A stretch of 6,221 nucleotides of DNA, from the NCBI GenBank assembly GCA_007127275.1, contig SKZP01000144.1, forward strand, positions 1 to 6,221, written 5' to 3'. The notes beneath the pieces were generated by a model. It was given only the letters and a program-made list of their open reading frames with translations, was not told the origin of the DNA and searched no databases. Positions 1-6,175 of this stretch are shown one piece after another. Source of the stretch: Planctomycetota bacterium. GTDB lineage: Bacteria; Planctomycetota; UBA8742; SKZP01. A program made the translations under genes and the position numbers. Position 1 is the stretch's first letter; the number at the start of each line of letters is the position of its first letter.

Positions 1-21
1 CGTGGGTTGTAGCCCGACTGT

Positions 22-59
22 GCTGCCACGCCCACGGGCGAGCCCGTGGGCGTGGCAGC
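22..59. repeat. Perfect 18-bp inverted repeat
   Basis: GCTGCCACGCCCACGGGC (22-39) is followed after two bases by its exact reverse complement (42-59). The arms would form a very stable GC-rich hairpin in DNA or RNA of either strand. It lies 37 bases past the kinase stop. There is no T tract on either side, so it is not a canonical intrinsic terminator. It may be a transcript-end stabiliser, a REP-like element or a bidirectional block between genes. The window ends just beyond it, so its other neighbour is unseen. Confidence 0.85.
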
Positions 60-70
60 GACAGGTCCAC

Positions 71-95
71 GAAACGGAAAGGAGCAACCTCTCCG
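71..95 (-). terminator. Candidate intrinsic terminator of the kinase gene
   Basis: Immediately after the kinase stop codon, the minus-strand transcript reads CGGAGAGG, a five-base loop, then CCUUUCCG. This pairs over eight positions with one G-U wobble and is followed by UUUC. The U tract is short, so termination may be weak or may involve the longer hairpin further downstream. Confidence 0.42.
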
Positions 96-2489
96 TCACC
101 GGCAGCGGCGCATGCGGACGCATTGCGGCAGGTCACGGCGGACGAAACGCAGCGTGGGAACCGCCAGCGCAATCAGCGCCCCGAGCAAAGCAACGGCACC
201 GCCAGCGAGCGTGGTGAACAGCAGCACACCGCCGGTCGACCACCCTAGATGCAGCGCAAACGCGAGCGCCGGAAGCCCGGCAAGGCAGAAGCCGAGTACG
301 GCACCGAGAAAGCCGTAGAGCGTCACCACCAAAATGGCTTGCAGGCCGCGTAGCGTGAGCCGGGAGGCGAATTGCATCAGCCCCCGTATGTGGCCCTGGC
401 GCGGCGTGTACGGGGCGGTGGCAGTGTCGTGCGTGTGGAGGTTACTGCCCGGCTCGCGCAACAGCGGAGTGCCGGTGAGCGTCGTGAAGCGACACTCCTG
501 CACGACCGCCCAGCCGCCGGGACCGGTGCGTACCCCGGCACTCGCCTCGCCGCCAAGCATGCACCGTGTCAGCCGGGCGCGGGCGCCGTCGAAGACGTGT
601 ACGTGAAACAGGCGGCTGTTGGTGAACCGGCAGCGGCGCACGGAGGCCTCGGCGGCGTCATGCACCTCTAAGGCCGTGTGCGTCGCGTCGCGAAATTCAA
701 CGTCCGACGCGGTCATACGCGTACCCAGCCCGGCAAGCCGCGCATGCACGACGAAGCCGTCGAAGCGGCCCTGATTGATCAGCACCTGGCAGCCGGGGCC
801 GTGCGCCTCAATGCCGGCGGTGCGGCCGTGCGCAGGGTTCCAGGTCATGGAGGTGAAGCGGGAGCGCACCGCGGCGACGCGGCCGAACTGGCTCGCGTGA
901 ATGGCGGGCTCTCCCTCGACGCGGTTGTCACACTCCACGAGCGTGAGGTTGCCACGCGTGACGCACAAACTCCCGGCGACGGTGCACGCATGCAACATCA
1001 GCGAGGATTTCTCGTCTTCGACCGCGGCGACGAAGCCGACGTGGGCGGCGTCGCACGCGGCCATGTCTCGCGGTTTCCGCGGCTCGCGCAACCGAACGAG
1101 GCGGCAGCTTTTGAGGCGTACGCGCCGCGCACCACCGTGAACGAGCACAGCCGGGCCGCCGGAGCCGCTGCGCAATTCGAGGCCGGTGAGCGTCACGCGC
1201 GAGGCGGAAACGGTAACGCAGGGACCGCGGTGGCCGTGTAGCACCACGGCGCGGTCGTCGAGCCCCTCCTCCCCCATCAGGTGCAAGGCGCGGTCAATCT
1301 CGACGTGCTCGTGGTAGTGGCCCGGACGGATACGGACGACGTCGCCGGCGGCGGCGCGAGCCACCGCGTGGGCAATTGTCGGCACGACGTGTGAGCCGTG
1401 GGCGTGGCCGCTCGGGTCGACGAGCCAGGTACTTCCTTGCGCCCCCTTCGTCGCCAACGGACTGGTTGCCGGAGGCGGGGCGGTCCTCGTCGACGCCGTC
1501 ACCCTTGGCGCTCGCCCGCTCGACGGCGCTTGTCTGCTTGATGCGGGGAGGCGTTGCAGCAACGCGTTTGCATCGGCGGGGCGCCGTTTCGGATGTGCAA
1601 GGCACCCCTCGACCAGCGCAATCAGGCTCTCGCTGACCGGCTCCCGCGCCTCTTCCTCCAACGTCTCCCGCGGATAATCCGGCCAACGCGTCGTGGTGCC
1701 GAGCAACAGTTGAAACAGGATCACGCCGAGCGCGTAGACGTCGTCCGTCGGACTCGGAGCCGCCCCGTCACGCTGTTCCGGCGAGGCGTAGCCGTGCGTG
1801 CCGAGACTGTCCGCGCTACCCGTGGCGAGCAACCCCGAGAGTGTCATGCTTGCATGTTCGGCGCGTCCTTCCGTTGCAACCGGCTGCGTGGCGTGCAGCG
1901 CGACGGTGCCGCCCCGGGGCGTGTCCTTGCGCAGGCGCGCACCGAAGTCGCAGATCACCGGCGTGAGGTCGAAATCCAGGAGGATGTTGCTCGGCTTGAG
2001 GTCGCGGTGCACAACACCGACGCGGTGCGCCGCGGCCATCCCTTCGCAGATGCCGCGAAACAGGGGCACGACCTGGTGCGGCTCGAGCGGGCGGTGCGTC
2101 GACTCCTCAACCTGCGGCGCAAGCCGTTGGGCGAGACTTCCTCCGGGCACGTGGTCCAGCGCCATCCACGCAGGCTCGCGAGCGAACTGTGACTCGAACA
2201 AACGCAGCAAGTGCCGCGTCGGCCCCAGTCGTTCGTGAAGCCGTGCAAGCACCGCCGCTTCGCGTTCGAGCCTCGCCTTTCCCTCGCGGGTTCGCGCGAG
2301 TTTCAGCGCCTCGAAACGCCCCGTCGACGCATGCACAATGCGCCAAACGTCACCGAACGCTCCTTCCCCGAGCCTCGCCGCGAAGCGCCACCCCGGGCGC
2401 CCCGGTACGGACGCCCCCGGATACGGCGTGCTCGCAGCCGCCGAAGCGACCGGCGAGACTTGGTCGTTTGCGAGGGTTTCTTCGCTCAT
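96..2489 (-). CDS. Membrane-anchored Ser/Thr protein kinase with C-terminal parallel beta-helix
   Basis: A 797-residue Hanks-type kinase. Residues about 34-314 carry the motifs: Gly-rich loop LGEGAFGDVW (40-49), ATP-binding Lys63 in ALKLA, likely alpha-C Glu77, catalytic HRDLKPSN (161-168, Asp163), DFG (181-183), SPE (236-238) and the DVYALGV helix (250-256). It should therefore be active and phosphorylate Ser/Thr on unknown partners. A Pro/Ser/Thr/Ala-rich linker (316-352) leads to a right-handed beta-helix (about 354-685), which opens with a PTIAHAV...AGDVVRIRPGHYHEHVEI segment typical of NosD/DUF1565-like proteins and continues in 23-residue coils. Two hydrophobic stretches (about 716-746 and 751-780) end in a basic tail. 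There is no signal peptide. The start is ATG 2489, preceded by GGGAGG at 6-nt spacing; an in-frame TTG at 2528 would add 13 residues but is less likely. The kinase call is firm; the ligand and targets are unknown. Confidence 0.93.
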   Translation of the reverse strand: MSEETLANDQVSPVASAAASTPYPGASVPGRPGWRFAARLGEGAFGDVWRIVHASTGRFEALKLARTREGKARLEREAAVLARLHERLGPTRHLLRLFESQFAREPAWMALDHVPGGSLAQRLAPQVEESTHRPLEPHQVVPLFRGICEGMAAAHRVGVVHRDLKPSNILLDFDLTPVICDFGARLRKDTPRGGTVALHATQPVATEGRAEHASMTLSGLLATGSADSLGTHGYASPEQRDGAAPSPTDDVYALGVILFQLLLGTTTRWPDYPRETLEEEAREPVSESLIALVEGCLAHPKRRPADANALLQRLPASSRQAPSSGRAPRVTASTRTAPPPATSPLATKGAQGSTWLVDPSGHAHGSHVVPTIAHAVARAAAGDVVRIRPGHYHEHVEIDRALHLMGEEGLDDRAVVLHGHRGPCVTVSASRVTLTGLELRSGSGGPAVLVHGGARRVRLKSCRLVRLREPRKPRDMAACDAAHVGFVAAVEDEKSSLMLHACTVAGSLCVTRGNLTLVECDNRVEGEPAIHASQFGRVAAVRSRFTSMTWNPAHGRTAGIEAHGPGCQVLINQGRFDGFVVHARLAGLGTRMTASDVEFRDATHTALEVHDAAEASVRRCRFTNSRLFHVHVFDGARARLTRCMLGGEASAGVRTGPGGWAVVQECRFTTLTGTPLLREPGSNLHTHDTATAPYTPRQGHIRGLMQFASRLTLRGLQAILVVTLYGFLGAVLGFCLAGLPALAFALHLGWSTGGVLLFTTLAGGAVALLGALIALAVPTLRFVRRDLPQCVRMRRCR

Positions 2490-2495
2490 CCCGCG

Positions 2496-2501
2496 CCTCC
2501 C
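2496..2501 (-). promoter_or_regulatory. Ribosome binding site of the kinase gene
   Basis: Read on the minus strand, GGGAGG stands six bases before ATG 2489. This supports that ATG over the upstream in-frame TTG at 2528, which has no comparable purine-rich site in front of it. Confidence 0.75.
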
Positions 2502-2659
2502 GGCGGTTACGGAGAAAACCGGCCACAATCAGTGTGGACGGCATCCCCGTGCGTTGCAACACGCGAGTCCCCCCGTCTCTCCCGAAAAAGGGCGGTCGGA
2601 CACAAGCCCGCGGGTTGCAGTCCGTGGGCCCCGAGTTCGGTGGCGTTCACACGAATGCC

Positions 2660-2688
2660 GTTATATTTTGGCGAAACCAGGCAAGCGC
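2660..2688 (-). promoter_or_regulatory. Weak candidate promoter for the kinase gene
   Basis: The only AT-rich spot between the genes outside the ppdK promoter is around 2660-2670. On the minus strand it reads TATAAC (2665 to 2660), a good -10 box. No proper -35 box is seen at 16-18 bases upstream (only GC-rich sequence such as CGCTTG), so this is tentative. It would leave a kinase leader of about 165 nt. Confidence 0.25.
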
Positions 2689-2719
2689 AGGGCGCCAGTC
2701 CAGCGAGACGAAGCACGGA

Positions 2720-2765
2720 GCCTCGCGGGCTCGCCTCGCGGGGCTGACGCCTGACGCCCTGACCT
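2720..2765. repeat. Short GC-rich direct repeats between the genes
   Basis: GCCTCGCGGG occurs at 2720-2729 and again at 2733-2742 (period 13). It is followed at once by CTGACGC twice in tandem (2744-2750, 2751-2757) and a degenerate third copy, CTGACCT (2759-2765). This could be slippage-generated low-complexity DNA or clustered binding sites; the sequence does not decide. Confidence 0.55.
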
Positions 2766-2973
2766 CGCCTCAGAAAAGAGCACGTAACGGTATCCAGTCC
2801 AGGCGCCGGAGACCGTGGGCTTTTTCGTCGAAGTGTCGTCAACCGCGGATGCCCGCGCGAGCCCTCCTTCCCCGTCAAACGTACCCTGCGGGCAGTTCCC
2901 CGAGGATCCCCCCGCGTCTCCTCGTCGCCGCGTGATTTCACCTTCGCGGGGAAGTACCGGGGGAGGCTTTGCA

Positions 2974-3003
2974 TTTACTTGAGAGGACGCGTCGCAGTAT
3001 AAT
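2974..3003 (+). promoter_or_regulatory. Candidate sigma70-type promoter for ppdK
   Basis: A perfect TATAAT (2998-3003) sits in an otherwise GC-rich region. TTTACT (2974-2979) lies 18 bases upstream and matches four of six positions of the -35 consensus. Transcription would start near 3010, giving ppdK a leader of about 180 nt. The -10 box is convincing; the -35 assignment is less certain. Confidence 0.6.
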
Positions 3004-3099
3004 TGGGCACTCGATTCGGTAGCTCTCGAGTCTTTGTCATTGCAAAGTGACAGAGGCCAGTTCGGTTTGTGGCGAAACGGTGTGTGTCGCACCAACAAT

Positions 3100-3116
3100 C
3101 GAAGGCACATCCTTCG
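3100..3116 (+). other. Hairpin in the ppdK leader
   Basis: CGAAGG (3100-3105) and CCTTCG (3111-3116) form a perfect six-pair stem with a five-base loop inside the predicted leader. Upstream, 3032-3052 can pair in two exclusive ways (CTTTG with CAAAG, or TGTCA with TGACA). These suggest a structured leader, but no known riboswitch class was recognised. Confidence 0.4.
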
Positions 3117-3180
3117 TGCGGCGAACCGGAACGAGCGGCCGGGTCCGGGACCATTCGTCTGCGGAGGTGCGAACAGGACA

Positions 3181-3186
3181 AAGGAG
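3181..3186 (+). promoter_or_regulatory. Ribosome binding site of ppdK
   Basis: AAGGAG lies six bases before the GTG at 3193. It decides the start: the reading frame stays open upstream to about 3034, but nothing there resembles the family and no Shine-Dalgarno site of this quality precedes the earlier codons. Confidence 0.88.
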
Positions 3187-3192
3187 CTTCGG

Positions 3193-5862
3193 GTGACCCA
3201 GAAAAAATATGTCTACCTGTTTTCGGAAGGGAACAAGGAGTGGCGGAACCTGCTCGGCGGCAAGGGGGCGAACCTTGCCGAGATGACCAACATCGGCCTG
3301 CCCGTGCCCGCCGGCTTCACCATCACCACCGAGGCGTGCAACGAGTTCTACGCCCATGACTGGCAAGTCCCCGCGCAGGTATGGGACGAGGTGAACGTCG
3401 CCCTCGAACAGGTGGAGAAGCAGTCGGAAAAGCGCTTCGGTGAGGCGGCCAATCCGCTGCTCGTCTCTGTGCGCTCCGGGGCGAAGTTCTCCATGCCGGG
3501 GATGATGGACACCGTCCTCAACCTCGGCCTCAATGACGAGACCGCCGCGGGGCTAACGAAGCTGACCGACAACGAGCGCTTCGTCTTCGACGCCTACCGC
3601 CGCTTCATCATGATGTTCTCGGACATTGTCCTCTCCGGTGACGTCCCGGCACTCTCGCGGCACAAGTTCGAGCGCATCTTCGACGCCATCAAGCAGGACA
3701 AGCACGTACAGCGCGACACCGACCTCGACGCCAAGGCGTTGCACGAAGTCGTCGACCGCTACAAGGCACACTTCAAGGAAGCGACCGGCTACGACTTTCC
3801 CGCGGATCCGAAGGAGCAGCTGAAGATGGCCGTCGAGGCCGTCTTCCGCAGTTGGATGAACGACCGGGCCATCCTGTACCGCCAGAAATACAATATTCCT
3901 TCCGAGTGGGGTACCGCCGTGAACGTCCAGGCCATGGTCTTTGGCAACATGGGCAGCGACAGCGGCACCGGTGTGGCCTTCACGCGCAACCCCGCCACCG
4001 GGGATCCGCACATTGACGGCGAGTATCTCGTCAACGCCCAGGGGGAGGACGTCGTCGCCGGGGTGCGCACGCCGTTGCCGGTCAGCACGCTGGAGACGGA
4101 GCAGCCGGCAATCTACCAGCAGTTCAGCACCATCGCCCGGCGCCTCGAGAACCACTACCGGGACATGCAGGACATTGAGTTCACCGTCGAGCGCGGCAAG
4201 CTGTATATCCTGCAGTGCCGCTCCGGCAAGCGAACCGGTGCCGCGGCGGTGAAGATTGCCGTGGACATGGTCGGCGAGGGGCTGATCAGCAAAGCGGAGG
4301 CGGTGAACCGCGTCAGCCCCGAGCAGCTCGAGCAGTTGTTGCACCCGCGGCTCGTCAACACGGAGAAGTTGCCGGCCATCGCCAGCGGACTCAACGCGGC
4401 CCCCGGCGGCGCGGTCGGCCACATTGCGCTGGATGCGGAAACCGCCATCAAGATGAAAGAGGAGGGCAAGGCGGTCATCCTCGTGCGCAAGGAAACGAAC
4501 CCGGACGACCTCGGCGGGATGCTCGCCGCGGCCGGCGTGCTGACGCAACTCGGCGGACGCACCTCGCACGCCGCACTCGTTGCCCGCCAATACGGCATCC
4601 CCACCGTCTGCGGCTGCGGGGCGCTTCGCATTGACATGCACTCCCGCCTCGTCAACGTCGACGACCACACGCTCGAAGAGGGGGATGTCATCTCGATCGA
4701 CGGCACCGAAGGCAAGGTCTACCACGGCTCGCTGCACACCGAGCCCGCTCGCGTCACCGGCAACTTCGGCACCTTCATGGAATGGGTCGACGAGGTCCGC
4801 AAGATGCGCGTGCGCGCCAACTGCGACACGCCGGAGCAGGCCCGCGAAGCGGTGGAGTTGGGCGCGGAGGGAATTGGCCTGTGCCGCACCGAGCACATGT
4901 TCCTCGGTGACCGCGTTCGCCTCGTGCAAACGATGATTCTCGCAGAGACCGAAGAGGCGCGCGAGTCCGCACTGAACAAACTGAAGCCGCTGCAGCAGGA
5001 AGACTTTGTCGGCATCTTCCGCGAGATGGGCGAGCGTCCGGTGACCATTCGCCTGATTGATCCGCCGCTGCACGAGTTCTTGCCGAGCCTCGAGGAGTTG
5101 CTCGTCGAGACGACGGAGCTGCGGGTGCGCGAGCAGTTCGGCCCGGCCTACGACGAGAAAATGCGCATGCTCTCCAAAGTGCGTGACCTGCACGAGCACA
5201 ATCCCATGCTCGGCCTGCGCGGCGTGCGCCTCTCCATCTACTTCCCCGGCATTGTAAAAATGCAGACGGCGGCGATCATTGCCGCGGCCTGCCAGGTCAA
5301 GAAGGAAGGCCTCGACGTTCACCCCGAGATCATGATTCCGCTTGTCGGCATCGACACCGAGTTGCGCGAGGTGAAGAAAGACCTCGAAGCGGTCGCGCAG
5401 AAGTCGATGAAAGAGGAAGGGATCGAGGTTGACTACATGTTCGGCACCATGATCGAGATTCCGCGCGCCACGCTGACCGCGGACGAGATTGCCAAGGACG
5501 CCGAATTCTTCAGCTTCGGCACCAACGACTTGACGCAGCTGACCTACGGGATGTCGCGCGACGACGCAATCAAGTTCCTGCCACTGTATATTGAACAGAA
5601 ACTGATGCCAGCCGACCCGACGGAAACGATCGACCGCAAAGGGGTGGGCCGCCTGATGCGCATGTGCATTGAAGATGCGCAAAAGGTGAAGCCGAACATG
5701 AAGCTCGGCATCTGCGGTGAGCACGGCGGCGACCCCGACTCCGTACACTTCTGCCACGAGTTGGGCCTCGACTACGTAAGCTGCTCGCCCCGCCGCATCC
5801 CCGTTGCCCGGCTCGCCGCCGCCCAAGCGGCCAGCCAAGGCGGCGCCGAGCGCGACCGCTGA
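3193..5862 (+). CDS. ppdK: Pyruvate, phosphate dikinase
   Basis: An 889-residue cytosolic enzyme that reversibly converts pyruvate, ATP and phosphate to phosphoenolpyruvate, AMP and pyrophosphate. The N-terminal ATP-grasp part (about 1-370) has GGKGANLAEM (22-31), VRSGA with Arg94, MPGMMDTVLNLG, and the ATP-site residues Glu329, Gln341 and Arg343. The swivelling domain has the phosphate-carrying His459 in GGRTSHAALVAR. The C-terminal TIM barrel (about 530-880) has Arg565 (GLCRTEH), Arg620 (RLIDPP), metal ligands Glu755 and Asp779 (GTNDLTQ), and Cys841 in GICGEHGGDP. These match the known catalytic set of Clostridium symbiosum PPDK with small, consistent offsets, and the length is close to the usual 870-880. 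The start is GTG 3193 with AAGGAG six bases upstream; the family N-terminus (TQKKYVYLFSEG) begins exactly there. Slight oddities are QCRSGKRT where QTRNGKRT is usual and GGRTSH where GGMTSH is usual. It is distinct from PEP synthase in its N-terminal motifs and overall layout. Confidence 0.98.
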   Translation: MTQKKYVYLFSEGNKEWRNLLGGKGANLAEMTNIGLPVPAGFTITTEACNEFYAHDWQVPAQVWDEVNVALEQVEKQSEKRFGEAANPLLVSVRSGAKFSMPGMMDTVLNLGLNDETAAGLTKLTDNERFVFDAYRRFIMMFSDIVLSGDVPALSRHKFERIFDAIKQDKHVQRDTDLDAKALHEVVDRYKAHFKEATGYDFPADPKEQLKMAVEAVFRSWMNDRAILYRQKYNIPSEWGTAVNVQAMVFGNMGSDSGTGVAFTRNPATGDPHIDGEYLVNAQGEDVVAGVRTPLPVSTLETEQPAIYQQFSTIARRLENHYRDMQDIEFTVERGKLYILQCRSGKRTGAAAVKIAVDMVGEGLISKAEAVNRVSPEQLEQLLHPRLVNTEKLPAIASGLNAAPGGAVGHIALDAETAIKMKEEGKAVILVRKETNPDDLGGMLAAAGVLTQLGGRTSHAALVARQYGIPTVCGCGALRIDMHSRLVNVDDHTLEEGDVISIDGTEGKVYHGSLHTEPARVTGNFGTFMEWVDEVRKMRVRANCDTPEQAREAVELGAEGIGLCRTEHMFLGDRVRLVQTMILAETEEARESALNKLKPLQQEDFVGIFREMGERPVTIRLIDPPLHEFLPSLEELLVETTELRVREQFGPAYDEKMRMLSKVRDLHEHNPMLGLRGVRLSIYFPGIVKMQTAAIIAAACQVKKEGLDVHPEIMIPLVGIDTELREVKKDLEAVAQKSMKEEGIEVDYMFGTMIEIPRATLTADEIAKDAEFFSFGTNDLTQLTYGMSRDDAIKFLPLYIEQKLMPADPTETIDRKGVGRLMRMCIEDAQKVKPNMKLGICGEHGGDPDSVHFCHELGLDYVSCSPRRIPVARLAAAQAASQGGAERDR

Positions 5863-5866
5863 AGGC

Positions 5867-5892
5867 CGCGACGAACTCCCACGAGGGTCGCG
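5867..5892 (+). other. Hairpin just after the ppdK stop
   Basis: CGCGAC (5867-5872) pairs with GTCGCG (5887-5892) over six positions, with a small CTC/GAG pairing possible inside the loop. It starts four bases past the stop codon. No T tract follows, so a terminator role is unproven. Confidence 0.35.
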
Positions 5893-5938
5893 CAGCAGGG
5901 ACGAGCACCTGTATTCGGTGACAGCCGAATCAGAAATG

Positions 5939-5956
5939 GCGAATTCCAGAGTTCGC
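5939..5956 (+). other. Small hairpin downstream of ppdK
   Basis: GCGAATTC (5939-5946) pairs with GAGTTCGC (5949-5956), allowing one G-U pair, with a very tight loop. A further six-pair stem, ATTCGG (5913-5918) with CCGAAT (5925-5930), lies just before it. Together they make the ppdK 3' flank a chain of stems. Confidence 0.35.
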
Positions 5957-5958
5957 GG

Positions 5959-5986
5959 CAAGCCCACCGGCTCGTTGGTGGGCTTG
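5959..5986 (+). terminator. Candidate terminator hairpin of ppdK
   Basis: CAAGCCCACC (5959-5968) and GGTGGGCTTG (5977-5986) form a perfect ten-pair stem with an eight-base loop, about 100 nt after the ppdK stop. It is the strongest stem in the ppdK 3' flank. The sequence after it (GTGCGAATTCC) lacks a T run, so termination would be non-canonical or factor-assisted. Its right arm overlaps the first copy of the 19-bp tandem repeat. Confidence 0.45.
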
Positions 5987-6038
5987 GTGCGAATTCCGTT
6001 GCTTGGTGCAAATTCCGTTGCTTGGTGCAAATTCCGTT
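5982..6038. repeat. Three tandem copies of a 19-bp repeat
   Basis: The unit GCTTGGTGCRAATTCCGTT occurs head to tail at 5982-6000, 6001-6019 and 6020-6038. Copies two and three are identical; copy one differs by a single base (G for A at its tenth position). The array stops abruptly, is richer in A/T than its surroundings, and has no spacers, so it is not a CRISPR array. Confidence 0.95.
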
Positions 6039-6149
6039 GGCTGCTCACCTTCTTTCGCCTTGCATAGCCTTTGCTCGTGACGCTCAACGTCGAAAGTAGC
6101 TTCCTTTCAGCTCCTAAGTACAGCTCCCCAGAAGAAAGTGACCCAGTTG

Positions 6150-6175
6150 CGTTGCGAGCAGGCCGAGTCGCAACG
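6150..6175. repeat. Inverted repeat near the right edge
   Basis: CGTTGCGA (6150-6157) and its exact complement TCGCAACG (6168-6175) flank a ten-base spacer. It could be an operator-like palindrome or a hairpin at the end of a gene lying beyond the window. No T tract is evident. Confidence 0.5.

Larger units (their letters stand above)
2490..3192. other. Divergent intergenic region, no supported gene
   Basis: About 700 bp between the start codons of the two divergent genes. Several overlapping open frames cross it on both strands, but they are Arg/Pro/Ser-rich, mutually overlapping and without recognisable motifs, as expected by chance in GC-rich DNA. What can be supported is the TATAAT promoter near its right end, a possible minus-strand promoter near 2660, short GC-rich direct repeats at 2720-2765, a small hairpin at 2606-2629, and hairpins in the ppdK leader. 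No tRNA-like or recognisable riboswitch sequence was found. Confidence 0.7.

Noticed and set aside
678..1241. Plus-strand open frames across the kinase gene, such as 678-1241 and 1554-2192
   Set aside because: They overlap the clearly coding kinase/beta-helix frame on the other strand, are Arg/Ala-rich and show no family motifs.
2490..2528. Kinase start at TTG 2528, adding 13 residues
   Set aside because: ATG 2489 has GGGAGG at ideal spacing; the TTG has no good ribosome binding site, and the extra residues form no signal peptide or known motif.
2815..2825. T run after GC-rich DNA as a terminator
   Set aside because: No adequate stem precedes the TTTTT at 2821-2825, and no plus-strand gene ends upstream.
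2507..3110. Possible small Arg-rich proteins in the intergenic region
   Set aside because: Several frames on both strands are open at once, none has a convincing ribosome binding site or recognisable domain, and they run through promoter-like and repeated DNA.
3034..3192. N-terminal extension of PPDK starting at TTG 3034
   Set aside because: The 53 extra residues do not resemble PPDK, and they would start only about 25 bases after the predicted transcription start. The GTG at 3193 has a strong ribosome binding site and matches the family N-terminus.
5982..6038. CRISPR array
   Set aside because: The 19-bp units are directly adjacent with no unique spacers, and no cas gene is present.
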